A stretch of DNA of 64,000 bases from Trichoplax sp. H2 (Eukaryota; Placozoa; Uniplacotomia; Trichoplacea). The position numbers and the translations under genes are program-made. Below are positions 15,001 to 24,700 of the stretch, piece by piece. The notes under the pieces are model-generated. The model ran no database searches and was not told the DNA's origin. It worked only from the letters and a program-made list of their open reading frames with translations. The stretch is taken from assembly GCA_003344405.1 (NCBI GenBank), contig NOWV01000014.1, positions 806,001 through 870,000 on the forward strand, in the 5' to 3' direction. How positions within the stretch are numbered: position 1 is the stretch's first letter; each line of letters opens with the position of its first letter.

Positions 15001-15861
15001 AATGCTAAATAAAGTAACTAATAAAAGTTCTACCTGTGATAGAATAAAATAGCTTTTAAGATAATATATTAGAGTTAATATTCCAGATGGGCAAATGCGT
15101 AATACAAATTGTAAAACTAAATACTTAATTGGATTATTCTCAGACTAGGGAAGAATTTAAGCAAATCAAATTATACATAATGTAAAAATAGACTTTCGAG
15201 ATGGCTAACGTAATTCGGGGAAATTCTTGAAATATCACTAACTTACGATTATTAATAGTCTAGCATTTTAAGCTCTCACTTTTCGCACAATTCTTAGCTA
15301 CTTGTGTTTACTGTAAGCTACACTCTGTAATTTGCTATAGATATCAATTAGAGACTGTGGCCAGTGATGTTGTGATCATGTGCTAAACTTATACATGTAC
15401 ATGTTAAGTCTTTAATCAATATGGTGATGCAATCTATCACATAGATCTTTGTAAAGAAGATACCTTTTACTTTATGAACTCGACCTTATATACCGGCTCA
15501 TCTATAGTTTATATTGTACTGTTGAGTTGATAAAGTGTCTTCTCAAAAGTTCAACAAGACTACAGTTTCTTATAAACTTCACTTTATTACGTAATATTAG
15601 GTTCGTCTTACAAATACTAAGTTCTATCTAACTGTAATCAGACTATCTCTGGACTATCTGAATTACCACGGCAATATTCAAAATTTATAAGTAATTACTT
15701 ACACAAACATTTTTTTCAAACACAATCATATCGTATCAATTAGGCTACAAGTTCATATTTAAATTTACTATCGCGCTATCAATTCATAATTCACGCTTCT
15801 AATTAAAGCGTCACAACACAAATCTCGCAGAACTTACCTGCTTGAAGCAATCTATTATCAT
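1..15861 (-). CDS. Gene A: multi-SRCR/EGF receptor, 3' part off the left edge
   Basis: Spliced gene of 29 recognisable exons, about 5.56 kb coding (about 1850 residues). Order from the N-terminus: signal-peptide exons, six EGFs (13980-11879), then SRCR alternating with single or double EGFs down to an EGF cut by the window edge; 10 SRCR and 18 EGF-like domains are visible. Exon lengths fit phase-1 splicing throughout except the first intron (phase 0). It matches gene B exon by exon (10 of 10 SRCR domains in order), so the missing 3' part probably continues into SRCR, Ig, TM and tail exons as in B. Role by family: SRCR and EGF modules bind extracellular ligands or other cells; the ligand is unknown. 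The first coding exon is the weakest part of the model. No disabling mutation was seen in the exons read. Confidence 0.82.
237..690. mobile_element. LTR-like insertion in the A28-A29 intron
   Basis: This intron is 673 bp against 103 bp in gene B, so about 570 bp were probably inserted. Inside lie a TATATAAA box (473-480) in a GC-richer block, AATAAA (562-567), and a TGTAGAC (245-251)/GTCTACA (590-596) inverted pair giving a 352-bp TG...CA segment flanked by CTTGT and CTTAG (imperfect). A second candidate boundary is the 7-bp direct repeat ATACTTG at 237-243 and 613-619. A perfect 8-bp-stem hairpin lies at 667-689. Solo LTR is the best guess; ends are unresolved and no coding part is present. 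Confidence 0.42.
764..871 (-). CDS. Exon A28: SRCR domain, C-terminal half
   Basis: 108 nt, identical in length to B29. [17 protein letters not shown], then [14 protein letters not shown]. Acceptor TTTACAG and donor GTATGT both fit the phase-1 frame. Confidence 0.85.
1446..1667 (-). CDS. Exon A27: SRCR domain, N-terminal half
   Basis: 222 nt ending at GTAAGT in phase 1. [35 protein letters not shown]. Together with A28 it forms one SRCR split by an internal intron; B28/B29 share the split. Confidence 0.87.
1811..1921 (-). CDS. Exon A26: EGF domain
   Basis: 111 nt. [20 protein letters not shown], then [20 protein letters not shown] donor, shared with counterpart B27. Confidence 0.86.
2502..2621 (-). 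CDS. Exon A25: EGF domain
   Basis: 120 nt. [20 protein letters not shown], then [14 protein letters not shown]. Counterpart of B26. Confidence 0.88.
3438..3743 (-). CDS. Exon A24: SRCR domain
   Basis: 306 nt. [60 protein letters not shown]. Counterpart of B25. Confidence 0.9.
3947..4057 (-). CDS. Exon A23: EGF domain
   Basis: 111 nt. [17 protein letters not shown], then [14 protein letters not shown]. Counterpart of B24. Confidence 0.87.
4246..4569 (-). CDS. Exon A22: SRCR domain
   Basis: 324 nt, as B23. [57 protein letters not shown]. Confidence 0.9.
4669..4788 (-). CDS. Exon A21: EGF domain
   Basis: 120 nt. [20 protein letters not shown], then [16 protein letters not shown]. Counterpart of B22. 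Confidence 0.87.
4955..5284 (-). CDS. Exon A20: SRCR domain
   Basis: 330 nt, as B21. [49 protein letters not shown]. Confidence 0.9.
5964..6206 (-). CDS. Exon A19: two EGF domains
   Basis: 243 nt. [15 protein letters not shown] to [12 protein letters not shown], then [15 protein letters not shown] to [12 protein letters not shown]. Counterpart of B20. Confidence 0.89.
6277..6594 (-). CDS. Exon A18: SRCR domain
   Basis: 318 nt. The acceptor is TATTAG before TTCCTAGG, chosen by phase. [45 protein letters not shown]. Confidence 0.88.
7047..7181 (-). CDS. Exon A17: EGF-like module
   Basis: 135 nt. [17 protein letters not shown], then [16 protein letters not shown]. Long first loop; counterpart of B18. 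Confidence 0.8.
7299..7631 (-). CDS. Exon A16: SRCR domain
   Basis: 333 nt, as B17. [57 protein letters not shown] donor. Confidence 0.89.
7709..8035 (-). CDS. Exon A15: SRCR domain
   Basis: 327 nt. [58 protein letters not shown]. Directly follows another SRCR exon (A16) with no EGF between, as in gene B. Confidence 0.9.
8335..8454 (-). CDS. Exon A14: EGF domain
   Basis: 120 nt. [20 protein letters not shown], then [14 protein letters not shown]. Counterpart of B15. Confidence 0.87.
8570..8899 (-). CDS. Exon A13: SRCR domain
   Basis: 330 nt, as B14. [46 protein letters not shown]. The donor is the weak GTATTT. Confidence 0.88.
9068..9316 (-). CDS. Exon A12: two EGF domains
   Basis: 249 nt, one exon with tandem EGFs: [16 protein letters not shown] to [12 protein letters not shown], then [16 protein letters not shown] to [12 protein letters not shown]. 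Same length as B13. Confidence 0.9.
9411..9752 (-). CDS. Exon A11: SRCR domain
   Basis: 342 nt. [54 protein letters not shown]. The RSYCCD insert is shared with B12. Confidence 0.9.
9915..10055 (-). CDS. Exon A10: cysteine-rich EGF-like module
   Basis: 141 nt after a TATACAG acceptor. [17 protein letters not shown], then [13 protein letters not shown]. Long first loop, as in counterpart B11. Confidence 0.78.
10440..10830. repeat. GC-rich, repeat-bearing insert in a gene A intron
   Basis: The A9-A10 intron is 819 bp against 365 bp at the same place in gene B, so about 450 bp look inserted. It contains a roughly 20-bp tandem repeat (10469-10540; unit core TCAATTCGCGAAATGCC, one copy shortened to 13 bp) and a GC-rich stretch (10656-10740) with repeated CCCGGG/CCGG words, including the perfect inverted pair GCCGGGAAT at 10675-10683 and ATTCCCGGC at 10731-10739. 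Probably a non-coding mobile-element remnant; ends not defined. Confidence 0.5.
10875..11210 (-). CDS. Exon A9: SRCR domain
   Basis: 336 nt holding a whole SRCR: start [10 protein letters not shown], motif [19 protein letters not shown], then [13 protein letters not shown] and a final VRCR. Counterpart of B10. Confidence 0.9.
11879..12007 (-). CDS. Exon A8: EGF domain
   Basis: 129 nt. [17 protein letters not shown], then [14 protein letters not shown], with a GTGCGT donor. Counterpart of B9; no counterpart of B8 exists between A8 and A7. Confidence 0.83.
12358..12474 (-). CDS. Exon A7: EGF domain
   Basis: 117 nt. [15 protein letters not shown], then [14 protein letters not shown]. The CPFPYTG string identifies B7 as its counterpart; the GTACGT donor is inferred from phase. 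Confidence 0.85.
12625..12747 (-). CDS. Exon A6: EGF domain
   Basis: 123 nt. [17 protein letters not shown], then [15 protein letters not shown], a canonical EGF. Counterpart of B6. Confidence 0.87.
13134..13262 (-). CDS. Exon A5: EGF-like domain
   Basis: 129 nt, same length as exon B5. [19 protein letters not shown], then [16 protein letters not shown]. Confidence 0.83.
   Translation of the reverse strand: MKNVAESVMTTHVVVEFASTISLTPLILVLVLLEKLEEIVAK
13475..13627 (-). CDS. Exon A4: EGF-like domain, variant
   Basis: 153 nt, same length as exon B4. [17 protein letters not shown], then [15 protein letters not shown]. The C-terminal loop departs from a standard EGF. Confidence 0.8.
13873..13980 (-). 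CDS. Exon A3: EGF-like domain
   Basis: 108 nt, phase 1-1. Six-Cys pattern beginning [13 protein letters not shown] and ending [12 protein letters not shown]. Matches exon B3. Confidence 0.85.
14739..14796 (-). CDS. Exon A2: signal-peptide end and mature N-terminus
   Basis: 58 nt after a CTGCAG acceptor, with a GTAAGTT donor, encoding [19 protein letters not shown]. Length, phase and position equal exon B2 of gene B (also 58 nt), which supports it despite the lack of an obvious domain. Confidence 0.6.
15838..15861 (-). CDS. Exon A1: putative start codon and signal peptide N-terminus
   Basis: An ATG at 15859-15861 opens eight codons (MIIDCFKQ) ending exactly at a strong GTAAGTT donor, phase 0, as exon A2 requires. 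The intron length (about 1.0 kb) resembles gene B's first intron (1.2 kb). The peptide is not very hydrophobic, so the real first exon could lie elsewhere. Confidence 0.35.
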
Positions 15862-18800
15862 CTCAGAATCGTAACGTAGGCATCTCAATACAATTACTAC
15901 AACACATAATGTAAAACTTTTCCACATTAGACACTTATGCAATCTTACAATCTAGAGTACAATTTATCTATATTCATATTATCCTATGATCTTAGTCTTA
16001 AGCTTATTAGGGGCTTCACTACAAGTTAAATACTCATATACCAGATATTTACGTTTGCCTGCACGTGCGGTAATATACCATATCACATTATTAATTGCAA
16101 TCATTTGGCAATCGCAATACTGTACTATAGCGCAATGAATATTTCAACAGCAATATGTGAAACATGCCTTGCAAAAAATTTAAATTTCTACAGATATAAC
16201 ATTAGAATGATTTAACTAAGAAAAAGATTATTGTAGGAAAACTACGATGAATAGATTCGAATATTGTAAAACATTTTCATTCCAATTCATGTATTAATTC
16301 CATTAGTAAAAATTTTATTGCGTTCGCACATTATTATTGGTATATGTCAGTTAAAAATACAGTAAATTTTATTCATTAAACTAACCGTAAATAGCAGTAA
16401 AATTTTACTGACGTACATCATCTTGAAAGTTGCCCAGCTTTTAAGTTTTCCAGGTATTATTGATGTTGAACAGGTAGTTTAGAGACTTTCAACAAGTATT
16501 GAGTTTATTGTGCTAGATAAATAGTATATCAATATCCGTACAATAGTGTAGCTGAATCAGTTTCAGTAATTTCTTGAATTTGCCTACTCAATAAAGCTTT
16601 AACTAAGCACGTAACAATTCATAGCAACAATGACAATAAAATAATTACAAAGTGTGGGGATGATCTCATGACGATAGGTTCAATTATACTAGTCTTGTGT
16701 TAGTGTCATTATTCTAAATATTTTTAAGTTCCAGTCTTGCAGTATTTTTAATTAAGAATCGTAATTATCATATTACTGTTGATCGTCCCGTCCGACGTTG
16801 GTATCATTTTAGTTAGATGATTTCAAGTTGCTATATTGGATAACTTTATAATCAGTTTAGCGATGGTTGTACTTATTAACATTGAATTATGCTTCTATTT
16901 TGCTTAATTTTTCCTACTATAACCTGATTGAAAAGTTGAGTAAATTATTTCATGTAGTATGCTACTATTAATATCGTTATCTTAATTTATAAATCTAATT
17001 GTTTATAGTACTAAAATTTATAATATCTACTCTTATAATAGCGGATCTTGGAGACAGGAATAACGTAATTTATTATGGTACTGGCGACTGAAAGCCACAA
17101 TATCGTTCGCTGCTCAAGTTGTGTACTTAAGATTAGAATGTTTCCTTGTGAACATTTGGAAAATTTACAGTTATAACATCCCTCTTTAAAATCAAATGTC
17201 ACCGTACGGCATATACTTGAGATTTGTGCTTAACAAGAAAATATACATGCTTTCATCGCATTAGTTAAGCGTATATTTAGAGAAATAGCTATTTAATTGA
17301 TTTTCACGAAAATCCGAATGGTACTGAATGGTACCTGAATGGTGTCACAGTGTATTACTTTTCTATGGATGTTTTAATCTCATAGGTTTTTTTTTAGACA
17401 GTTACGCGATATTAGTCCAAAAGCGGTATTCCTCTTACAGCTCAGCTGATATATTTATCGATCTTTACTAGAGCTTATTCGATTGCCTATTTTATTCTGA
17501 GTTATGCTAATTATTCAGTTTTTCATGCGACTATACGCTCTCAGCTACTCTTGAGTCAAATTCCCGGTAATTGAATAATTTTACCATCTTCTTGAGTATG
17601 CATTCCCTGCTATTACAGGTACGGTAGCATTAGTGAAGGAAAGTAAATTGTCACAAAATTAAATTAGCAAATTGCCAGGAATAAATGTTTAAATTATGAA
17701 CATAATTTAGAAAGTGAATACATCATTTTATTCCATCATATCACAATTTTTGAGCAGTTTTGCTTCTAAAAGATTATTAATTAATGTCTCTAATATTGTT
17801 GTATATTTATCTACTCAATTATCAACGCAAGAATTATTTTTGTCTTTGTTCTTAACTCTGTATAGGTAAGTCATGTTCAGTAGGGTATACTTTATGGCAT
17901 AATCGGTAAATGAATAAAACAATTGGGAATGATTACGTATATCACATCACGAAATGTGATAGTTACTTCAGTTGAAACGGCGATAAATTGACATGACACC
18001 AAAATCTATTAATTTTATCATGTAAGTATTGAGAATGGATAAGGTAATTGGAATATCGCATGATCTTTGCATTATTTGTTTGATTATAGATTAGCTTAAT
18101 AAACAAGTGTTATTATTAGTCAAAGTAAATGAAATAAAATTAATCTCAGTATCTGGAGTATATATTTGTAAAGAAGACGACGTATTGCCTAGTGCCGTAC
18201 TGTCATAATCGTTTGCAGTCTATTACTTCCTTGCTTTTCTCAATGACTGAATATATTATGTCGAATTTATAACACTATTGATTGGCTTGGTTGAATATAA
18301 GCAATCAAGTTAAGTACTGATATGGAAGAAAAGTTAATTCGTTGATGAATCAGATTTCCGCTTAACTGAATTTAAGTACGTTCTATTCGTTACAAATGGC
18401 TGAATAAATGTACTAAATGAGGCGCAAATGAGTGCAAACAGTTTATGCGAGCAGTATTAGCTTAACTACAAATATAAAATAAGGTAAACATGATAAAAAT
18501 GGCTCAATACGTACTAGTACATAAGAAAAAAATTAACCTCTATTAGATGTTTAAGTTACATAAAAATTATAAGTAAATTAAGATATATGAAATACAAAGA
18601 TCCTATTATCGGCAATGAAGTAGTTCATAAGCGCGTATACAAATTGAATATCCTCTACTTACGATATGAATTTCTATTCTTTTCGAAAGACACAATATAT
18701 TTTATCTCTTACCAATAGAGAAGATCACCTTGTCAATATCGACCTACGTATCATACTGTACTTTCATTCATATCTTTTTATTCTAGCTTAAAACTATGAA

Positions 18801-19499
18801 ATTGATTATCCAATCGTGCTTTGCTCTTTTTAAGCATGGTAAGAATATTGCGTAACGATCATCTTCAGATACAAAGTCCATTTATTAAGAACAAGAGTAC
18901 ACTTTCCCAATTAAGTAACTGAATTTACCATTAATTCTGCAATACAACTTCAGTCGGCACGAACCTCTCGTGATTTACGTCTCAAAGTTCATTAATATTG
19001 ACTACTGGGATAATGCTAACAAAATAATAAATATTCTTGCCATTATACCTAATTAATAATTGATAATAGGTGTGATATTACAGTATAGTCAGCCAATTTA
19101 CGATTTGAGTCATCGCTCTCATTTTACTCAACCACGATAATATGATATAGCATTAACTGGGACCATTTGCACCAATCCCGCTGTGTGCACCAATTCCGCA
19201 GTGTGTATCATGCCCGTTATTCTTCATAATAAAATGTGTAATGTGTAGTAAAATGGCCTAATCATAACATAATGTTATAAAATCTTAGTCAGTAAGCATA
19301 ATGCCTAGTCATTTTGGATAATATTTGTATTTTAATGACAGTAAGCTAATCGACTTAGGGTAGAATCTAGGATAGAATCTAGGGTATAACAACTTTATTA
19401 CTAAAAGTATTCAAATAATTTATTTATCTGTTGATGTTAATTTTGCTTTACATGCATTATAATTTCTAACTGTACAATGCTAGAATCGAAAAAGTAAAA
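15862..19499. other. Intergenic gap upstream of gene A
   Basis: About 3.6 kb of AT-rich sequence with no exon or RNA gene recognised. The only structure seen is at its right end: an 18-bp imperfect tandem pair (19169-19204, GCACCAATYCCGC core) and a 12-bp doublet (19359-19382, core TAGAATCTAG). Gene A's promoter should lie in the left part, but no defined element was recognised. Confidence 0.5.
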
Positions 19500-20390
19500 G
19501 GGTAATATTTGGTTTTACTCAGGAATGCTAAGGCTTTGGATAGTAAGATGTGAAGAATTTTATGGTTTTTTATTAGATATAAACTGAATTTAACAGATCT
19601 CGATATCGACGCAGTTTCTCGACAGTATTAGATAACACATTAGAGGCAAATAATTTTGAATTACACAATGAAGTACATCCATAATTTTAACTTACATGCA
19701 GAATGAGGCAATTCTTACCAATATAGATACTATGCTCATTTTGTACTTAATGTAAGAAAGTTAAAGGAATTTGCTACGGCTCTCCTAGTTATTTGGGCCT
19801 GTCAAAATGGCGAAAAAAGCGTCAATTTATTTTGCATCCACATTTCTAGTTATAATCTAAAGCGAGTTCATTTTAAAGAGTTACAATTTAACGATTAGCC
19901 GAAAAGTATTTTTACATTTGACTTGAGAATACTAATTTTATGAAGCAATGTTCCTGCAGAATAGCATTTATAGTTCAAATCAGTTTCGGGATCGTTTCTA
20001 AGATCACATCAGACGGCTTTAGGTTTATTTAGAATTTACCTAATTTAAAAATTGGCCTCTTAATAGTAACGAACTTCATCCATACAATATTCATAAGACA
20101 AAATCAATTAATTTGGATTCAAGTAGTAGTCTATAATTCTTATTAGCTCTGTTTCTCAAGTAGTATGTGGGTAAAATTATAGCCAAATCATTGTAAGTTT
20201 GAAAGGTATTTGGATAACTTTTCTTTCTCAAGAAGAGGCGTGGTACGACGATGATTAGGTTAGCAACTGCGTATTTAATTCTGACTGTAATTCTAACTAA
20301 TTAGCAGTTAAAACCAGAACAAAATAATATGTAATTCAATGGAAATCTCTATCAATTTAACGGCTGCAAAATATTTCATCGCTGTAAATA
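19500..20390 (-). pseudogene. Decayed duplicate of gene B's 3' end
   Basis: Collinear but heavily diverged copy of about 21250-22250. The segment around 20222-20345 matches the TM exon B53 and adjoining intron (shared TTCTTTCTYAAGAA and TCTATCAATTTAA blocks on the plus strand); 20025-20075 matches exon B54; 19895-19985 matches tail exon B55, but roughly 60 bp including the stop codon and NPVY codons are missing. The TM frame is broken. No functional product is expected. Confidence 0.68.
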
Positions 20391-21684
20391 TGCACTGAAA
20401 AGTAAGATAAATCGTTAGTGATGAGAGCATTGTCAATGTTACTGTCTCGATTTTTGAAAGTCGCTAAACGTACCTATGTTTTTCTATAATGATTCCTTTA
20501 AATCATTCTGATCTTAACGAGATTTAATGCATTTAACTGCGTCATAGTATCGAACTATCGATTAATAAAAATTTTCACATTTTATTTCTATTTTGGCTAA
20601 CGTAGAAATCCAAAACCCTAATTATAGAATACGTATTAGAATTGAGGTAGAAATAGTGAAAAATCAATACAAATTTGAGTTAAAAATGACCATGTATATT
20701 GTCCTAACTAATAAAATTGAAGCAGTTTATATCTGGTAGTGTCCAGACTGAGATTGAAATTTAAAACTATAAGAATATTCATGCAGGTTTGTAGAGAGAC
20801 ACCGAAAAAGAAGTGAACATTCATTTTTTAATCGTAAACCATAAAAATAATTGCATGTAAGGTATCATTTAATACGCTTCTTAATGCGATCTCAAGTTCT
20901 ATTAGTTATATCAATGATGATTTATATCCATAGTTCTATTTCAGTTAAATTTTCGTAATAGAATAGTTGCTGCTGCACCTATTATAATTAATAGAGAATA
21001 ACTTTATGTGTGGTCGAGGCTATCAATGAACTGATAATTTTAATTTCAATAGCTATGGCTGATGAATAAGAGGCCCTTGATCTGTCTAGCCGTGCATGTA
21101 TATCTTTTGTTGGCTGCAAGCTAATCAGTTACAACAGCTACTATTACTTGAACTATTTATTCATCTTATTCATCCATTGCTGTTAATTTTGTTATGCCTT
21201 TCTCACGGATTCAATTTGGTTAAGGTCAAAAATTAGCGCAGCAAAAAGTAATTGTCTTTACTCAGGGAATAATAAGGCTTTTATTAGTAATACTCGTATA
21301 AGATGAATTTTAATGAGTCTTCAGTAGGAATAGACTAAATTTTACAGATCGTATTGCCAATACAATCTTTAGAACTACTGTATTCGATAATATATCAATG
21401 AACAATATTTAATTACACGATAAGCCACGCCAATGACTTTAACTTTCACACAGAGCTAAAACATTCTTACAAATATTCTTTGCTATGCTAATGTTATACT
21501 TGAGGTAAGGAAATTGGAGGAATTTACTATATCTTTCCTTAGTTATTCAGAACTATCAAGGTAGTGATGGAGATATACAACTTTTTGCACTCACACTTCT
21601 GGTCATGGACTAATGCTAATTCATTTTATATCGTAAAATTTTAAAATTAGCTAACTATTATAATAAATGGACTAAAGAGTGTCT
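20391..21684. other. Spacer downstream of gene B
   Basis: Non-coding. The right part (about 21250-21684) is the presumed 3' flank/UTR of gene B and is the source block for the decayed copy at 19.5 kb. No clear polyadenylation signal close to the stop was identified. Confidence 0.45.
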
Positions 21685-21773
21685 TTAGAGATCATCGTCT
21701 TCTCCGCGATAGACAGGATTGTCTAAATCTTTTGATTTAGACTTCAGAATACTTATATTCTGAGATCTTTGTC
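21685..21773 (-). CDS. Exon B55: cytoplasmic tail with NPVY motif and stop
   Basis: 89 nt after [24 protein letters not shown], then [12 protein letters not shown] and TAA at 21685-21687. NPVY is a classical NPxY motif, known to bind PTB adaptors and to drive endocytosis. The NP-x-aromatic and D-x-D-L end are shared with C and D. Confidence 0.75.
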
Positions 21774-24700
21774 CTAGAGAAAAGCATTTATACTTAAAAT
21801 TAGTTTGGGGATAGCTTCAAAGATCATATTAGATGACCTTAAAAAGATGTGTAACATCTTTTGATATAGTTACTTGGATCTTACCGAATTTCAGACTTTG
21901 CCTGTTAATTTTAACGCCTTCGATCATCCTGAAAATTTATATAAGAATTAATTATTTTAAATTTGAGCGGTACTTTGTAACACTTATTAATAATATGATA
22001 AATAATTTCGTATTTCATTTCTCGAGTAGAAAATGCAACTGATTAACTTTAAGTTGCAAAAAAATCTTTTTTTCAAAATTACCCTTTCTTTCTTAAGAAA
22101 ATGTATGCTACAACAACGATTAGGATTGCAACTACGCTTCCAATTGCAATTCCAACATAAGTACCGGCTAAAATCCAAAAACAGAACAAGATAAGACATA
22201 CTTCAAAAGAAATTTCTATCAATTTAAGAGATTGCCATAAATTTTACCGTTTTGTGTAGTCGCACTTTGACAGTTATCCCCGCCAAACCCTCCAGCACAG
22301 CTGCAATTTGATTTTTTATCATAGTAATCAGTCATAAGTATAAATCAGCTTCATTATTGTAAATCAAGTGACTTATCAATAGTTCATTTATGTCGTATAT
22401 TGTGATAACTAATTACCTGCAAATAGGTCTATTATTATTCATGCTGCATTGGCCATTATTGCTGCAATATCCTTGTGAGCATACAAAACCTGCAATCATA
22501 AATCATCAATCTTACGTTTAGACAGGAACTTTATTTAATTTGGAATTGTTCTGTAGTTTTCATCCATTACTTTATTTCTACGTACTTATATCATATATTT
22601 GTGTTTCTATAAGTTGGATATTAGTTGCATTAAAAAAGCGGCATGAATACGCTCCGTTATCGCCGATCGATAGTGGACTAAACACTAAATAAGACGTAAT
22701 TACGGATTTTTGATCGCTAACTACTTGAATAATTTCGGTAGTATTTCCAGCTGTAATAGGAACTTTATTTTTAGTCCAAGTGATAGACGGCAAGGGACGT
22801 CCGTTAGCTTGACATCGGAGACTAGAGTATGATCCAACCATAAATGTACTAGTATTTGAGGTAATGGATACCATCGAAATTGGGAATGCTAAAAATTGAA
22901 GCATAAGTTAAAAGGATTTATATCATTCATTAATAATGTGGCTTCAAAAATCATAAAATTGAATGAAATCTTTAACTTACGTGATAGCTGATTCTCGCAG
23001 TTGGTTCCAGTAAAGAGTGGGTCACAACTAAGAATAACAATAACAGATTGTCAGTTTTTATGCAACTTGTTTATAAAGGTATACATGCCTAAGTTTGACG
23101 GCTTACGTTTTAAAATCAACTATTGCTATTAAGCTGATAATTTTAATAGTACATCAATATATCAGCACTATTACACCAACATACTGTATATTGTATAGTT
23201 AGCGTTTTACCTGCATACTGGCCCAGAACTTCCTGAAGTACATTGGCCTTGCGAATTACAAAAGGCCGGCGAACATGCAAACTCTGTAAGTGTAGTTGTT
23301 AAATTATAATAGCAGAATGAATCGACTTTATTCGTTGTTAAATCTAAAATTATAACTTTTCTTCGATCGTATAACGTCAAAATCAAGTTAACATCATATG
23401 AATAGCTTAAGTTTTGTGAAATTAGATATAGAAAGCAAATCAAAACTTACGGATCGTAGCCACTGCAATTTCTACTATGTCAGTGTTACCGCCAGTATTA
23501 TTATTACCGATGACTCGGCATCGGTAACTACCAGCATCACTTGGTACAACATTTGAAATTACCAGGTTCATAATAGATTTTTGGTTAGAGTTTAAAGGTG
23601 ATAAAAAGGTTGTGAGACGACCTCCAATCGAGATTTGATTGCCGTTATGTAACCATACAAATCTTGGCCTTGGTCGAGCTGTTGCTTCGCACTGTAAACC
23701 TATGGTCGTTCCAACATAGTATCGTGTAACATTTGATTTCCCAGTAACGATACTGATAGGTAGATCTATAAAATTAGCAAATGATAGCAATTAGCTATTG
23801 CATATTTATAATAAAGCCTTTTACTTGTATAACTAATTCTTTACCGTAGACATTATTTTAGTACATGTAGTGAAGTATGAGGAAAACACTATAGTATGAT
23901 ACACGTGTGCAAGTGGAGGGTGCTGAAATTGTATTTTTCTCTTACTAAATAGTAGTAGATCATAGTTTTATGTATCTAGAAACCTGCTATTATTTCATAG
24001 CTAAATTGTTTAGGCTAGCTTTGGATATGGAAAGCAGTAATATATAACTCCCATACAGTCTTAGCTGATACTTATATATCAAATATACCACCAAAGTGGA
24101 TAATGAAAAGCAAAAGTAAACTGAATCTCGTTACATGATTTAACAATTTAAATTTTATAAAAGATTATTACTATTCCGTTCAACAGTTAAAGAAATCATA
24201 ATATGTAAGTTTAAACTCTTTAACCAGAATTTATCAAATATAAGTATAATTACAGTAAGATTGGGAGTTAAATCAAAATACAACATAGCTTACTTGGCAA
24301 TACTGTCTGGCATTGGTTTCCAATGACTCCAAAATTGCAGCTTCAGTAGATAAAATGAAAATTGAACATCAATTCCGATGTTGGATTACAACCTTAAAGT
24401 TATTTGTTACGAGTTTTTGTATGATGATACGGAAACTGTCGGATTAATTAATTAGAATTGAGATATGTATCTACGGTACCTGCATTGCAGCAAATCACTA
24501 CCGGTGACTGTACTGCATATTCCATTATTATTGCAGAATCCTGTAGAACATGACATTCCTATTTGCAGCAAAATTGAGTTAATGTATTAATATTTTAGAA
24601 AAAGAAAACCGCTTATTTACGTACAAGAAATTCGTAATCATTTATTTAGTGAAATATTTTGTCTAGTACTGATCTAGCATTTATAATTTTGAAATAGCAG

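Noticed and set aside
21987-22199. 70-codon minus-strand frame over the TM exon (cysteine-rich).
   Set aside because: Wrong frame; the true frame gives the conserved TM helix with correct splice phases.
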